From Sipunculus nudus (Eukaryota; Annelida; Sipuncula; Golfingiida; Sipunculidae): DNA of 64,000 nt. Below, piece after piece: positions 11,451 through 24,459 of the stretch. The DNA lies in assembly GCA_026874595.1 (NCBI GenBank), contig CM049314.1, positions 28,221,729 through 28,285,728 on the forward strand, in the 5' to 3' direction. The notes beneath the pieces were generated by a model. It was not told where the DNA came from, searched no databases, and was given only the letters and a program-made list of their open reading frames with translations. How positions within the stretch are numbered: the stretch's first letter is position 1; each line of letters begins with the position of its first letter. The position numbers were made by a program, and so were the translations under genes.

Positions 11451-13110
11451 ATGTATATAGGGAAGGGTATCTCTTGTTTCTGTTGTTAGACTATTTTATA
11501 ATTTGGATTGCATGAATTTAAATGAATTTCTTAAATAGTCTGTCATCGTTAAACTGAGTGCCCCTACATAATATGACTTAGGGTAATATGTATGGACACT
11601 CCGTGTATATTCACTCCGTGAATTGGTCATTCATGTATGAAGGGCACTGATAGTTTAAACATTTTAAACCAACAAGCAGTTGAAGTCTTTGGGTCGTTCT
11701 TCTAAGACTGAATACCAAGCATTATTTCAAAGTCATTAACATTACATCCAGACTTAAATACTTGGCTGTTAAAACGAATTGCACGATTCTGAAATTTCAG
11801 CATTTTGTTAAAATACCCCAATATCGTTATGCCATAGTCAAACGCTGGTAAATCAGACCTTTATAGATCTTAAGAAGTACATCCTTATGTTGGAACCTAC
11901 AGATTGATACCTGTTCGATTTGCTCTGTCCAATTGAAATATTCATTTAATACGAGACCTAAGTATAAAACACTATTACTCTGTTATACATCCTTTTTATA
12001 TAATGTTATGTTAAACAGAAAAGACTGCAAATAACATGATCTAAACAATAAAGAATATGTCTTTGCAATATTAACTGTAAGTCGGTTTCTAGCCAACCAT
12101 TCTGTTATGTTATGTACTCCAGATTGTAGCTCCTGTTTAACAGTGCTCGCCTCGGAATGTGTAAAGAACATGAGAGTGTCCACTGCAAATAAATTACATT
12201 TAAAGTTCCCAGTGTAACTACTTATATCATTTACATATAAAAGGAACAAGCGTGGACCTAAAATCGACCCGTGTGGAATGCCTATGGAGATATGCTGTGT
12301 TGAAGATGTGTCATTTCCCTTATTAACAAATTTTGTCTGCCAAAAGATAATTTGCTTGTAGATCATGTACATCACCAATTAAACCATATATGCTAAACTT
12401 ATTTGGTAAAATATCAGGATCGATAATTTCAAAACATTTCTTTAGGTCCAAAAATACATGCACCGGTTTATCGTATAGTTTCAACAGCTTCAAGCCAAAT
12501 ATCTATAACTTTTTATAAGCTTCTTTGCGTAGAATGATTTCTTAGGAAAGCCGATTGGTCATGTGTTATCATATTTAAGGTTATCAAATGTTTCATTACA
12601 TGGTTATGAATACCCCTTTCAGAGACTTTTGTAATATGTGGTAATACGGAAATAAGCAGGGAATTTTCCGCGGTCCTCCTTAGGACAGTTGCCTTTGTAT
12701 ACCGGTGTTATATTTGCAATTTCCAACGGTAGGGACCCTTTGTGCGATAGACTTAGATTAAATAATGAAGCTAAGCTAGTCAATGTAACGCATGCTCTTA
12801 GGTTTAGTAGTTTTGAATCAAACCCTAGAATGTCCGTGTTCTGTTCACCAGAGAGTTTTGATAATTGTTTGTATATGAATTCAGCATCAAAGTTCACTAA
12901 TGTTAATATATTTGCTGCCAACGGGAGTTTATCAGATAGCTCCTTACTAATACTTGAGAAATATGTATTGACCTCATCAATATTACATTTCATTACACAT
13001 GTTTCTCCTTGTCCATTACTACACATCATAAATAACTTTCCTTATCTTCTGTTGATGAAATCCCTCGTCATGTATTTTGATCAAATAAAACACTCTTTTA
13101 TTCTCTTTTA
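11450..13110 (-). pseudogene. Non-LTR retrotransposon reverse transcriptase remnant
   Basis: Read on the minus strand from high to low coordinates. 13029-12619 encodes a pre-RT and early RT region (fingers segment resembling LP.E..NITPVYKG, then PKEDRGKFPAYFRI in place of the usual NYRPIS). 12600-12400 continues with HVMKHLI and DQSAFLR-type residues interrupted by stops. 12378-11983 carries GIPHGSILGPRLFLLYVNDI, the RT motif before the active site. The active-site box reads FAVD (12178-12189) instead of YADD, so one catalytic Asp is replaced by Val. Downstream to about 11460 the RT C-terminal tail is readable in pieces. Several stops and frame shifts make it dead. The layout suggests a Jockey/CR1-like clade; I cannot place it more exactly. 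Confidence 0.85.
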
Positions 13111-13219
13111 GTTGTTTGTTCACATAGTTTCTGAGATTTCCATCATGTGACACAAAGGAACTTTTTTCTACATTTACTTTCATATTTACGTGATACTGCA
13201 TGGTTATATACATATACAT

Positions 13220-15358
13220 AAATAAGATATAATAAAGATGATATTTTAATTAAAGGAGCAATTATCATATGAAGTGTTGACAATATTTGCTTTTCTCAAT
13301 AACTAATAACCACTCTTTTAATTATGTTCTCAGGGACCGCCCAGGAAACTGAAGTCTCCTAATATCTTACTCATTTTCAGATAAACAAAAGTTAATCTCT
13401 TAATGTTGAATGACCATTATAAATAACCCAACTTCCTGATAAACGTTACTGAAACAATCTAGCAAGCTATTAATGCTTATCAATTATTTCTACGATTAAG
13501 CATACATAGTGATTTTTAATCATTCCAAGGAAAGAATTGAGCACACAGTAGATTTTGTGTATTCAGACGATACAATTCCCCGCCGTTAATAATCAGGACA
13601 TTGACACTCGTTGTGCTGACTAAAATATGTTTGTTATTATAATTTTTTTTAAATCTGGTAATACAAAATGCCTGATATTTTCATTGTATTAATTTGACGG
13701 AAATCAGTCCCTTTCCTAAAATCTATATATGTGTGTATGTGTGTATGTGTGTTTGTGTACAAATGTACTTACTTGTAATTGACGTAACTTGAAATCAGTT
13801 CTGTTGGTCTTGCTGGTATAATAACCTGTCAAATACAAAATTCCAGATTGTGGTTTGGCAAGAGATATATGTATTTGTACTTGATACTTGATCTTTATGC
13901 CTCTATAAATGATGTAACCAGAGAATATGATGACTTCTAATTATGAAAGGGTTTAATCTATGGTATACCAGGCCAACTTGAACATTTATTAATAAACGTC
14001 ATCAGATAAAAAAACACGGTACCGGCTTTAAGTTTTTTCCCAACCAAAAATTATCAGTTTGAGGTACGTTCAATAGAATATCGAAAAAATTATTTACAAA
14101 CTGAATCGCGATACGTAATATGCAAATCATCGTACTGCGATATACCTATTTCAATAATGACGATGATTACAGAATATAGGTCACCGTGACATAATTTACG
14201 TTAAAGTTTAGTTAAACGTTTCAAAGATTACAGAAAAAGGTTATATTTATTTTTCAACATTGATACAGAATGATAAAAAATCTTTAACAACAAATGAATG
14301 TTTCAAAAACGTTTTGAGAAATTCCTTTAAACAGTTAAACTATTTGTTAAACATTCAATACATTTTTTTTTCCTTGATCAAAGGGGTTTTTAATGTAAAC
14401 GTACTTTACGCGAAATCTCTTTATTTCATTATATGAAAAGCAAGCCCTACCACTTAAACACAGATCGCGTGGGTGGATGCAAATAAATTTGATTGAGGAT
14501 GTGCAATCCAAGGGGAATTTGAAACATGAAAATATATTACCAGTACTTTACACTGATAGGGATCCTATTAACAAACTTGATTCTATAGTCGAAGCCTAAA
14601 CACCTCCAACAGAATCTCCCGTCCAGTCACGTGGTGAAGTGTAAACTTTTCAAGTGTAAACACTGTCACGCTTTGGTGACGCGGTTTCACCTGGTGAGTG
14701 GCAGAGCAAACGCATACTAATGCATGGGGACAAAGGAATTCTTTTATCATCATGTCAAATAGAAAAAAAAACAAATTTTATATTGATTTGTATTACCTAC
14801 AAAAAAGAATAATGGATTGTTTATATGGTTTTCTACTAATAATCTGAAAATTGCTGATAACATTCTATATTCTTCGTAGACATGTCTTGGTTTTGATTCC
14901 AAAGAGAATTGACAACTAAAAACTTTTTTATCAAGTCTCTTGAGCTCCGAAAATAATGATGTCGTACATGTGTTGTTTATGGAAGAAATAAAACTATTCT
15001 CATGCAAACTTCATATACCTTATATATGGATCGAGTCTACTGTAATGTTTGATTTCCTGAATAGCATAATTTGCCATTTTATTGTAGGGAGGGGGTTTCC
15101 AAGATAATCTATGCACAGATGATCTTTAAATGAACAACAGTCCCTGCGAAAAACACATTGTGAAAATATGCAACATTCTGTCCCTACACTGAAAACATGT
15201 GAATAGTTTAAACTCATCACTCTGATTAGTTTTACATAGTCACTCTTTCTCAGTACAAAAACATCTCAAATAAAAGCTCATTCTGACGTTTTGTAATTGT
15301 CATTTTTTTCATTTACCGCGAGGGGACAATAGTAGCGATTTGTGAAGTGATACGATTA
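13220..15358. other. Intergenic, no gene recognised
   Basis: Includes a (TG)n-rich stretch at about 13731-13760 and an orphan family A snippet at about 14170-14200 (GAATATAGGTCACCGTGACA). At 15190-15240 there is a TAGTTTAAACTCATCACTCTGA segment that recurs in varied, partly inverted form at 18.7-18.9 kb, on the other side of the Helitron-like insertion. Confidence 0.5.
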
Positions 15359-15499
15359 TCAACTAGACATTTCTTGGCACCGCAGGTGCCAGAGTATCCC
15401 CAGACATAGTAGGCCCCCCTCCTACAAGAACAGACCCCCAATTTTAGCAGCATATACTGACACTTGGCATATTTATTGTTTATTCCATCTAACGATTCA

Positions 15500-17990
15500 C
15501 AATCTTGTTGAATATGTTGGTCCTGTGACCTTGATCTTTTTAAAGATGTGTCCTGTGACCTTGACCTTTGATCTCATAACCCCAAAATCAATTTGGGTCT
15601 TGCTTTTCCAATGGGACATATGCAAGTCAAGTTTGAAATCTATACATCAATAAAGCAGGAATTATCATCCAGAAACTTATTTTTGGACAGATGGCTCCTG
15701 CGACCTTCACCTTTGACCTTGTGACCTCAAAATTGATAGTGTTCTTCCTCTCTTGGCAGGAGAACTATATGTGCAAGATGAAAGATATGAGATGAAATGT
15801 TTGGCTGAAAATGCATCCACATCTTTTTAAGATGTGTAAAAAGATGTGTCCTGTGACCTTGACCTTTGACCTCATGACCCCAAAATCAATTTTGGTCTTA
15901 CTTTTCCAATGGGACATATACAAGTCAAGTTTGAAATCCATACATCAATAAAAGCAGGAATTATCATCCAGAAACTAATTTTTGGACATATGGCTCCTGT
16001 GACCTTCATCTTTGACCTTGTGACCTCAAAATTGATAGGGGTCTTCCACTCTTGGCAGGTGAACTATATGTGCAAGAGGAAATTCCTTAGATGAATTGTT
16101 TGGCTGAAAATGCATCCACAATCTTTTTAAAGAGGTTTTCCTGTGACCTTGACCTTTGACCTCATGACCCCAAAATCAATTTGGGTCTTGCTTATCTAAT
16201 GGGTCAATAACAAAGCCAAGTGTGAAATCCATACATCAATAAAAGATGGAATTATCATCCAGAAACTAATTTTTGGACAGATGGCTCCTGTGACCTTCAC
16301 CTTTGACCTTGTGACCTCAAAACTGATAGGGTTCTTCCTCTCTTGGCAGGTGAACTATATGTGCAAGATGAAAGACCTGAGATGAAATGTTTCGCTGAAA
16401 ATGCATCCACATCTTTTTAAAGATGTGACCTTGACCTTTGACCTCATGACCCAAAAATCAATTTGGGTCTTGCTTTTCCAATGGGACATATATAAGTCAA
16501 GTTTGAAATCCATACATCAATAAAAGCAGGAATTATCATCCAGAAACTAATTTTTGGACATATGGCTCCTGTGACCTTCACCTTTGACCTTGTGACCTCA
16601 AAATTGATAGGGGTCTTCCACTCTTGGCAGGTGAACTATATGTGCAAGATGAAAGATCTGAGATGAATTGTTTGGCTGAAAATGCATCCACAATCTTTTT
16701 AAAGAGGTTTCCTGTGACCTTGACCTTTGACCTCATGACCCCAAATTCAATTCCGGTCTTGCTTTTCCAATGGGACAAAAACAAGTCAAGTTTGAAATCC
16801 AAACATCAATAAAAGAAGGAATTATCATCCAGAAACTAATTTTTGGACAGATGGCTCCTGTGACCTTCACCTTTGACCTGGTGACCTCAGAATTGATAGG
16901 GTTCTTCCTCTCTTGGCAGGTGAACTATATGTGCAAAATGAAAGATCTGAGATGAAATGTTTGGCTGAAAATGCATCTACATCTTTTTAAAGATGTGTCC
17001 TGTGACCTTGACCTTTGACCTCATGACCCCAAAATCAATTTGGGTCTTGCTTTTCCAATGGGACATATATAAGTCAAGTTTGAAATCCATACATCAATAA
17101 AAGAAGGAATTATCATCCAGAAACTAATTTTTGGACAGATGGCGCCTGTGACCTTCACCTTTGACCTTGTGACCTCAAAATTGAAAGGGGTCTTCCTCTA
17201 TTGGCAGATGACTTATATGTGCAAGATGAAAGGTCTGAGATGAAATGTTTGGCTGAAAATGCATCCACATCTTTTTTAAGATGTGTCCTGTGAGCTTGAC
17301 CTTTGACCTCATGACCCCAAAATCAATTTGGGTCTTGCTTTTCCAATGGGACATATATAAGTCAAGTTTGAAATGCATACATTGAAAACCAGGAATTATC
17401 ATCCAGAAACTAATTTTTGGACATATGGCTCCTGTGACCTTCACCTTTGACCTTGTGACCTCAAAATTGATAGGGGTCTTCCACTCTTGGCAGGTGAACT
17501 ATATGTGCAAGATGAAAGATCTGAGATGAATTGTTTGGCTGAAAATGCATCCACAATCTTTTTAAAGAGGTTTTCTGTGACCTTGACCTTTGACCTCATG
17601 ACCCCAAAATCAATTTGGGTCTTGCTTTTTCAATGGGACATATATAAGTCAATTTTGAAATCATTACATCAATAAAAGCAGGAATTATCATCCAGAAACT
17701 AATTTTTGGACAGATAGCTCCTGTGGCCTTGACCTTTGACCTTGTGACCCCAAAATTTATATGGATCATCCATTATCGGCAAGTGAGCTATATATTCAAG
17801 ATGGAAGACCTGGGATGAAAGTTTGGCTTAAAATACATCCACAGTATCTTTTAAAATGCCAGTCCAGTGACCTTGACCTTTGACCTCATGACCCTAGAAC
17901 CTATAGGGTTCTTACTTTAGTGGTAGGCCATACATAAGTCAAGTTTGAAATCCATATGGCTATCAACACTGGAGATATCATAAGAGGTGT
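15500..17990 (+). repeat. Tandem array, ~289-bp unit, ~8 copies, dimeric modules
   Basis: The landmark ATGGCTCCTG or a close variant recurs at 15691, 15990, 16281, 16562, 16851, 17139, 17424 and 17713, spacings 281-299 bp. Each unit is a dimer of two ~145-bp modules. One has GTGACCTTCACCTTTGACC...TGTGACCTCAAAATTGATAG, and the other GTGACCTTGACCTTTGACCT followed by CATGACCCCAAAATCAATTT. Copies are highly alike, with small indels. Apparent short reading frames repeat with the array and are not genes. The last half-unit grades into the 3' part of the Helitron-like element. Confidence 0.95.
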
Positions 17991-18522
17991 GTGATTTTCA
18001 CCATATATGGCAATATTCAAGGTCAAGGCCACTATCATAGGAAAGGTCATGACCCCAATTTAAATAAGCATCATCCCATAACCCATACCTATGTATACGC
18101 ATAATATAAAAGAAATTTGTCCATTAGTTTTTGACTTAAAATGCTCACAGTGCTGTAAGGTGGCAATTTAGGGGGTATTAAACGGCACGAAAACAAGTAA
18201 AGAATAATAGGTGGCGCCACCAGTTTCTGGAACATGACAACCCTATCCATGATCTTCCATCAACTTGATTTTGGGATAAATCCATGCAAGATTTCTTGAG
18301 ATATTAAAGAATTTGTGTGATCTTCCCCAAAATTGGACCTATTCAAGGTCAAGGACACTCTCCTAGTAAAGGTCATGACCTCATTTTAAATAGGCGTCGT
18401 CCTCTTACCCATATCTATACATATACCAAGTTTGGTAAAGTTCCATGAAATATTTTTTGGGTTATCGCGCCAACAAGATTCATATGCAGCGGCGGCGGCG
18501 GCGGGACCGGTATGAAAACATA

Positions 18523-18549
18523 GTATCCCCCGACTTTGTCTGGGGATAC
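18523..18549 (+). other. Helitron-like 3' terminal hairpin
   Basis: GTATCCCCCGAC, loop TTT, GTCTGGGGATAC: 12-bp arms with one mismatch. It lies 10 nt before CTAG. Confidence 0.75.
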
Positions 18550-18713
18550 AATAATACATCTAGTTCCCTCAGTACCGGAGAATAATTATATCTCACTAAA
18601 GAATGGTAATCATGTCCCTGCGCTTCGTAGCTAACAGGAAAACAAGCCTGAGTATAGGTATAGCCTTAGCGGACGTAATAATCTGTCCCGTATATAGTTT
18701 CACCCACTATAAT

Positions 18714-18905
18714 AAAATTAAACTCCTCACCCCGAGTAGTTTTACCTAGTTTAAACTATTCATAGACTCCTCAATCCGCGTAGCTTATTTGTAGCAAACT
18801 GCTCAGAGTGATGACTTTTAAATTATAAACTACTCAAGCTGAGTTGCCTTCTCGGTAAAACTTCGAACTGAGAGCATCATCAGTTTTACTAGTTTGAATT
18901 CACCA
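18714..18905. repeat. Short repeats around AGTTTTAC / AGTTTAAACT
   Basis: Variants of CTC(A/C)(T/C)C...GAGTAGTTTTAC and TAGTTTAAACTA recur several times in both orientations, and once to the left of the Helitron-like element (15190-15240). Function unknown. Confidence 0.5.
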
Positions 18906-18914
18906 GGATGATGA

Positions 18915-19160
18915 TTTGGTATAGGTCGATTTCGGCCGCCGACGATATCGGCCGTTGGCCTCAAATCGACCATATCGGCCGCCAGCGCCCACCGGGCAAC
19001 CATTTCGGCCGCAACCCTGAGGATGCCATTGCTGGGCCCTTACTCTGGTCAGTCAACTAAATCGACCACGACTTGGGCGGCGGGCAGCATTACGGCCGCC
19101 GGGCTACCTCATTACTAGCCGCCGTTCTTTTGGGCTACCTAACTACAACATACACGGCTA
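18915..19160. other. GC-rich island with repeated CGGCCG
   Basis: About 240 bp of GC- and CpG-rich sequence in AT-rich surroundings, with TTTCGGCCGCC, ATCGGCCGTTGG, ATCGGCCGCC, TTTCGGCCGCA and TACGGCCGCCGGG within ~190 bp. No open frame resembles a known protein. Confidence 0.6.
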
Positions 19161-19838
19161 CATAATAAGTCCTAGCTGATTTAACCCTCAAAGTGAATTT
19201 AATCATTGGAAGAACTCAAGCGCACACATTTCAGTACACACATTAACACAAACACCTTCAAACAAAAAGAATCAGAAAAAACAGCAGAAATAAATAAACC
19301 TATAACACTTTATACATCTTTTTTCTTCATTTACTTACATATATAATAAATAACGAAATTACATATGTGTATATTTAATTCAAACAAAATATTAATTACT
19401 GCAATTAAGAACTCTAACAAAAATCATAACTATATATACAGAGGTCACAATTGAAAATTTTCAATCCCGAAATATATACAACTATGTCTTTAAACTGTAA
19501 ACACCTTGCTAACAAATTATAAAGTAAACTCTAAAAAACTGGGCTACTCCTGGAAAATCCCAAATGTAATTTCAACTATCATAGTCGAGCACAAAATGAA
19601 CGAGCAGGGAAACGGGACAGCGTGTTAGCCGCTGGCTTCTTAGTGGCGTGTGCTCTTTGTATACCAGGTCAAGGATTCTTGGTTTATTACACTTAGCTGC
19701 ACCTCGAGGCGGCTGCTCTTGCAACTATTATCGCCGAGCAAGTAAGTGAAGTTTAAATGTATTTATTTCAAATGCATTACACAAATAGCACAATATACTG
19801 ATTGACGTAGTTTTTAACAAACGATATAATCATGATAT
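19161..19838. other. Intergenic; possible non-coding exon end
   Basis: At about 19733-19750 a consensus splice donor (GAGCAA|GTAAGTGAA) follows a ~150-bp moderately GC-rich stretch. It could be the end of a 5' exon, but no reading frame or promoter supports it. Confidence 0.15.
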
Positions 19839-19840
19839 AT

Positions 19841-19911
<71 letters not shown>
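19839..19911. repeat. (TA)n microsatellite
   Basis: About 35 TA units with one slip (TAATAT). Confidence 0.97.
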
Positions 19912-19915
<4 letters not shown>

Positions 19916-20121
19916 CATGATCAGTAAATACACTATAAACATTAAGATTGCAGTGAAAAGTGTAAAATTTTAACATGATCAAACTTAATCAATCGTTAAA
20001 ATCAGAGGATTTATTAAACATGTTTATATACTCATACATCTGTTCGGTTCACAGTTTATTAGAAATGCAGCAACTATATACACAAACACACCCACATATA
20101 GAACTATGTATATAAGTATGA

Positions 20122-20124
<3 letters not shown>

Positions 20125-20201
<77 letters not shown>
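20125..20201. repeat. (TA)n(GA)n compound microsatellite
   Basis: TA units switch to about 22 GA units. Confidence 0.95.
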
Positions 20202-20202
<1 letters not shown>

Positions 20203-20454
20203 TTAATAAGTTTTTTGGTAGTGCCTTTTAATTAGACTTCAGAAGATTTGCTTCAAATACGTCACAACAATTGAAACCTGGTTTGCTATCCTTTCATATA
20301 CATTTTGAACGAAGTTACAGGACAAAGTAATGTTCTTTATTACTCAATGCAAGTAAATGTGTTATTTTTTTGTGACCGTTACTTTTATGAGCCATTGGAA
20401 AAAAAAGACATGATTGAACACCTTAAATATGAGATGGATACAAATTGTTTACGT

Positions 20455-20722
20455 TGGGCCTAGAATCCTCTAGCGCGAATACCCGAATCTCCATGGATAT
20501 CTAAAACTAAGTCATGATGACCTACATTCTTCCTTCTATGTGTCAAAAGATACAGTTTTGATGTATCAAATTGCATGATTTTAAGCACTCTGAAGGTCAT
20601 ACTATCCATTAACCAAAGCTCCTTAACGAATATTTTTTTCACCAGATCAAAATATAAATAATTAATTATTGCATTACCTGTATAAAAACAGCTGAGCGTC
20701 ATGGCCCGTGGGCAACTTGTTA
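20455..20722 (-). repeat. Family A fragment, minus strand
   Basis: Reading the minus strand it opens with GGGCCATGACGCTCAGCTG, the family 5' end, and closes with GTAGGTCATCATGACTTAG and TCCATGGAGATTC, the family core. The 3' hairpin is missing. Confidence 0.65.
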
Positions 20723-23700
20723 TAATGGCGCAAAAAATGCCCAAGGCGGTATCACATTAATTCATCATCTTTGGACCCTCCTTTTCCGTCCCCATAATTA
20801 CGACCACCATCGTAAATGAGCACAGTGGTATTACTTTGGGAGTATTCGTACTTGTGAATTCTTACCTTGCTCAAAGTCACAGGGTTGAAAAAAGACGATG
20901 ACCCTATGCTTTTAATGAATATTTCATCATAAGGCTTTACATTGCAGAGTCACCCTTACTTTGACTGTATACAATGATGTGTGGTTTAAGAAATTTAAGC
21001 TAAAAGTAACTAAATTAATTCTGTCTTTACAAATATTCATTAATGAGCAAGAAACGTTTACATGAGGCTAATGAAAGTAATATTACACATGTAAAAATAC
21101 CAGTCTAGTATATAAAAATCAAATTACTAAGGTTTGTAAGCCACATGAAATCAATGAGAATTAAAGATATCGTTAACTGGACCAATGAGGAATAGTGAGC
21201 TAAAACCACAGTCATTTACGCAATTCTTAAAGAGACGATTATCGTTAGGCATGTAACATCGATACGTTATCATAACTAATGCATACAATTATGGCTATTA
21301 TGTGGATCGGCTAATTAATCATGCAGTTTTCCATCACTGATTAATCGGTTTGGCGCAGTCATTATCTCGTGATAAATACTATTAAACTGCGGTCGCATTT
21401 GCGGGGTTGCATTAAAACTGGGGCTAGGAAATGTGCCGGAAATTTCGAAAACAGAAATGGTCGCTATTTTAATTATTTAACCCATGAAATAACTTTATAT
21501 ATTATCCGGGATCCAAAAAATGGTTGTAATTGTGGGGTGACCACAAGGCGGGTTTCTGCTGTATAATTAGTTTATTCATGTAGTGTTGATACTGGTGAAG
21601 TTGTCCAAATACTGCAGTTTGGATATATTCAAGTGTAATCCCAATGATAGGAATGATTGTAGAGATGGTAACTGCCTATATATTAGCTCCATCAACGAAG
21701 ATGGCAATGGTTGTGTGATTGGCCGTGTGTGTGTGGGTGTAATTTCTGACCTTACTTTTTGAGTTATTACATTTTTTGTTAAGGCTAGGTCATTTACAGA
21801 AGAAAAACTGAACGAATCAGTAAAATAAATGGTAATCTGGATAGATATCCCTTATCCTAATCCCCCTTCTCCCATGCTGTCATGCTTCTCTGTTCTTCGT
21901 ACATAATATCAAATTAAATCTATTCACCGAAACATTTCACATTTATTTGGGACAACATTTTATTTATTGTGACCATTTAAAGATGAGTTGTGAATGCAAT
22001 TTTAGGTTAATTACAAATGCGGTTGTTTGAAAATTCCCAAAAACAAACGCAACAAAAAATACCTCCATGAAATAATGTAGAAACTGTGGGTCATGGGTAA
22101 TTCAATTTCATGAACCTTACCCGTTAAGATAGCATCTGACCATAGCAAATATGCATGTTTTTTTAAAGGCTGTACAAGAGAAATAATAAAAGTGGACCCC
22201 CGCGAAAACAGGCGTCAACATAAAAACAACGCTAGGCACTCCGCCCATTGTCTGGGCTACAACACCTGTAAATCAGGAAATGCCTTGATTGACTTGCCCA
22301 AACATGTAATATATGTTCTCTCTGGTTGAAACATCGCTTCTTGCTCTGGCCCAAGGACATGGTACACAGGGTCACAGTGTTCTACGTGGGTCATTTCAGC
22401 TCAGGCACTGCACTTATCGTACAGATCTATTGCGACAGGTTCTACAATGAATTTACTCTCGACCTATGCACTATAATGTTAATAAAGCAGAAATATACCA
22501 GAGAACATATAGGTACTTATATTGTCTAGTTTGGACTAGACCTGTCGCGCTTGAATCAGACCTCCGGTCAAGCGGCATTGCAATGGTAAACAGACACACG
22601 TTGACTGTGTTTACTTACACTCACGCAAAACCATAACAAACGTACTCGAGGTATTGAGACTCTTCTGGGATGCTTTTGTATAAAGCAATACTGAGCTGAG
22701 TGTGAAACAATAGGCATTATATTGGTCCTGAGGATTACTTTACAAAGGAGCTCTACTTATGCATATTGTCATCCTCACTTTATTCATTAGAATAGTTTAT
22801 GCCTTAGTAGTTACAAGTGTTGAAACATTTAATCATGTATACTGATACAAGAACTCACAAGCGTTTTATAACTGTTTGGCTACATATTTGCTCAAAACTT
22901 GGCAAAGTTTAATGATACACCATCTATATAAGACAAGATGTTGTCTTCCTCGCCTACCGCCAGATGACCTGCCAAAATCTGTGATAAGGATTTTTACGGT
23001 ACATAACCAGCATTTGGTATGTCAAAAACAGGCTGTTTACTTCTTATACTCTTAAATAAGATCACTTTTTTTCATGTAGCATGTGACAGGATGCTATCGG
23101 TGAAGGACACCGCCCCCCGCCCCCTTCCCAAACGTGACTACACATTTAGTGACAGCATGAAAGTTTGACCTGCTTACTTAATAAGATTAGCTGTCAAACA
23201 TAGGCTTGGTTCACTGTAGTGCACCTGTTCTTTCTGTTCCATATATGTAAACAGGAAATATATGAGAGCGCAGAACACCAGCGACACCATAAAAGTCTGA
23301 ATTTATTCATCAGCTTCACATATGTAAATATCTACACAGTCCCAAGCACTTTAAGTTATAATAAGATATAAATGTTAGGTGGCCCATGGGTCATGACGCG
23401 CATGGCGCTTTTGTTATATTTTAACAACTAGATTGCAAATTAGGGCACATATTGTAGGAATTTTCGAACATGTGTCTGCATAAAGCACATTACTTGAAAG
23501 TTCGGGATAAAGTATATGATTGCTGATACAATAATCTAATATGACTGGTATACGATTGGAAAAAAAATTGCATTTAGCTAGTTTAAAAAGGGAACAATTA
23601 ATTAGTACTAATAAAACTATCAGTTAACATTAACAAGTTTTTTTGAAAGATTTTGTTTAAACGAACTTAATTTGATGATATAATGGAGAAAGCATGTAAA

Positions 23701-23753
23701 TTCATTTTCTAAGTAAGTGTATGCTGATTAAAAGCTTATATATAAATAAAAAA
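20723..23753. other. Intergenic, no gene recognised
   Basis: No recognisable protein. There is a (GT)n-rich patch at about 21724 and an orphan family A 5'-end motif (CCATGGGTCATGACGCGCA) near 23382. The remaining short open frames have no visible domain and no splice context. Confidence 0.5.
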
Positions 23754-24396
23754 AACTAGGGACCCAGAGGTCTCGACGCTCAGCTAAATTTGTCTATAGG
23801 CATATTTTAAGAGCTATTTCAAAATGTAGGTCTTGTAATCCTTGGAAGCCAATCTGTCTACCCTAACAGGAGTTACCGTCCATAAACTAATTTGTGAATG
23901 GATGGCCCTGTGAACTGGACTTTTCAGCCTGTGACCCCAAAATAAAAAAAAAATCTTTCCCAATTGGCGTCAGAGCAATATCTGAGTGGAACATGGAAGG
24001 TTTGTGATGAATAAATTAGCTTAAAAGGCACCAACAATTTCTTTTAAGCAATTGGTCCTGTGACTTTGACCCGATGAATCCATAATCAATAAGTTTATTT
24101 TAGTGATAGGTCATATAAAAAGTTTGTAAAAAAAAAACTGTCATTATCAAGCAAAAACAAATTTCTTGACAGATGTCCCCTGTGATCTTGACCTTTGACA
24201 GTTTAATAAGATTCTTCTTCTTTTGACAGTTAAGCTATATGAGCAAAACGGAGGATTTTGGATGACATTTTTTCTTAAAATGCATCCACAATATTTTTAA
24301 ATAAGTTGGTTATGTGACTGATGAAACACTCCATGATCAATTTCCTTTGAGAGAACCGTGACAATCGATGTATTTGTTACTCAGATACTGGTGATT

Positions 24397-24459
<63 letters not shown>

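Larger units (their letters stand above)
15359..18563 (+). mobile_element. Helitron-like non-autonomous element
   Basis: The left end is TC preceded by A (15358|15359). The right end is CTAG (18560-18563) followed by T. The 3' CTAG is preceded by a 10-nt spacer (18550-18559) and a hairpin at 18523-18549. TC...CTRR with a hairpin 10-12 nt before the end and A/T target sites is the published Helitron signature. In addition AACTAGA (15361-15367) is the inverse of TCTAGTT (18559-18565), and GTATCCCCAGAC (15394-15405) is a perfect inverse of the right hairpin arm (18538-18549). Such subterminal inverted repeats are more like the Helentron/Helitron2 branch. The interior has a ~289-bp tandem array, a GGTGGCGCCACC box (18210-18221) and a GCGGCGGCGGCGGC run (about 18490). 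No Rep/helicase is encoded, so it would need enzymes from elsewhere. Confidence 0.65.

Noticed and set aside
15909-17675. Repeated ~60-residue frames in the 289-bp array
   Set aside because: They recur because the DNA repeats. Frames exist on both strands and differ between copies by frame shifts, so there is no sign of protein-level selection.
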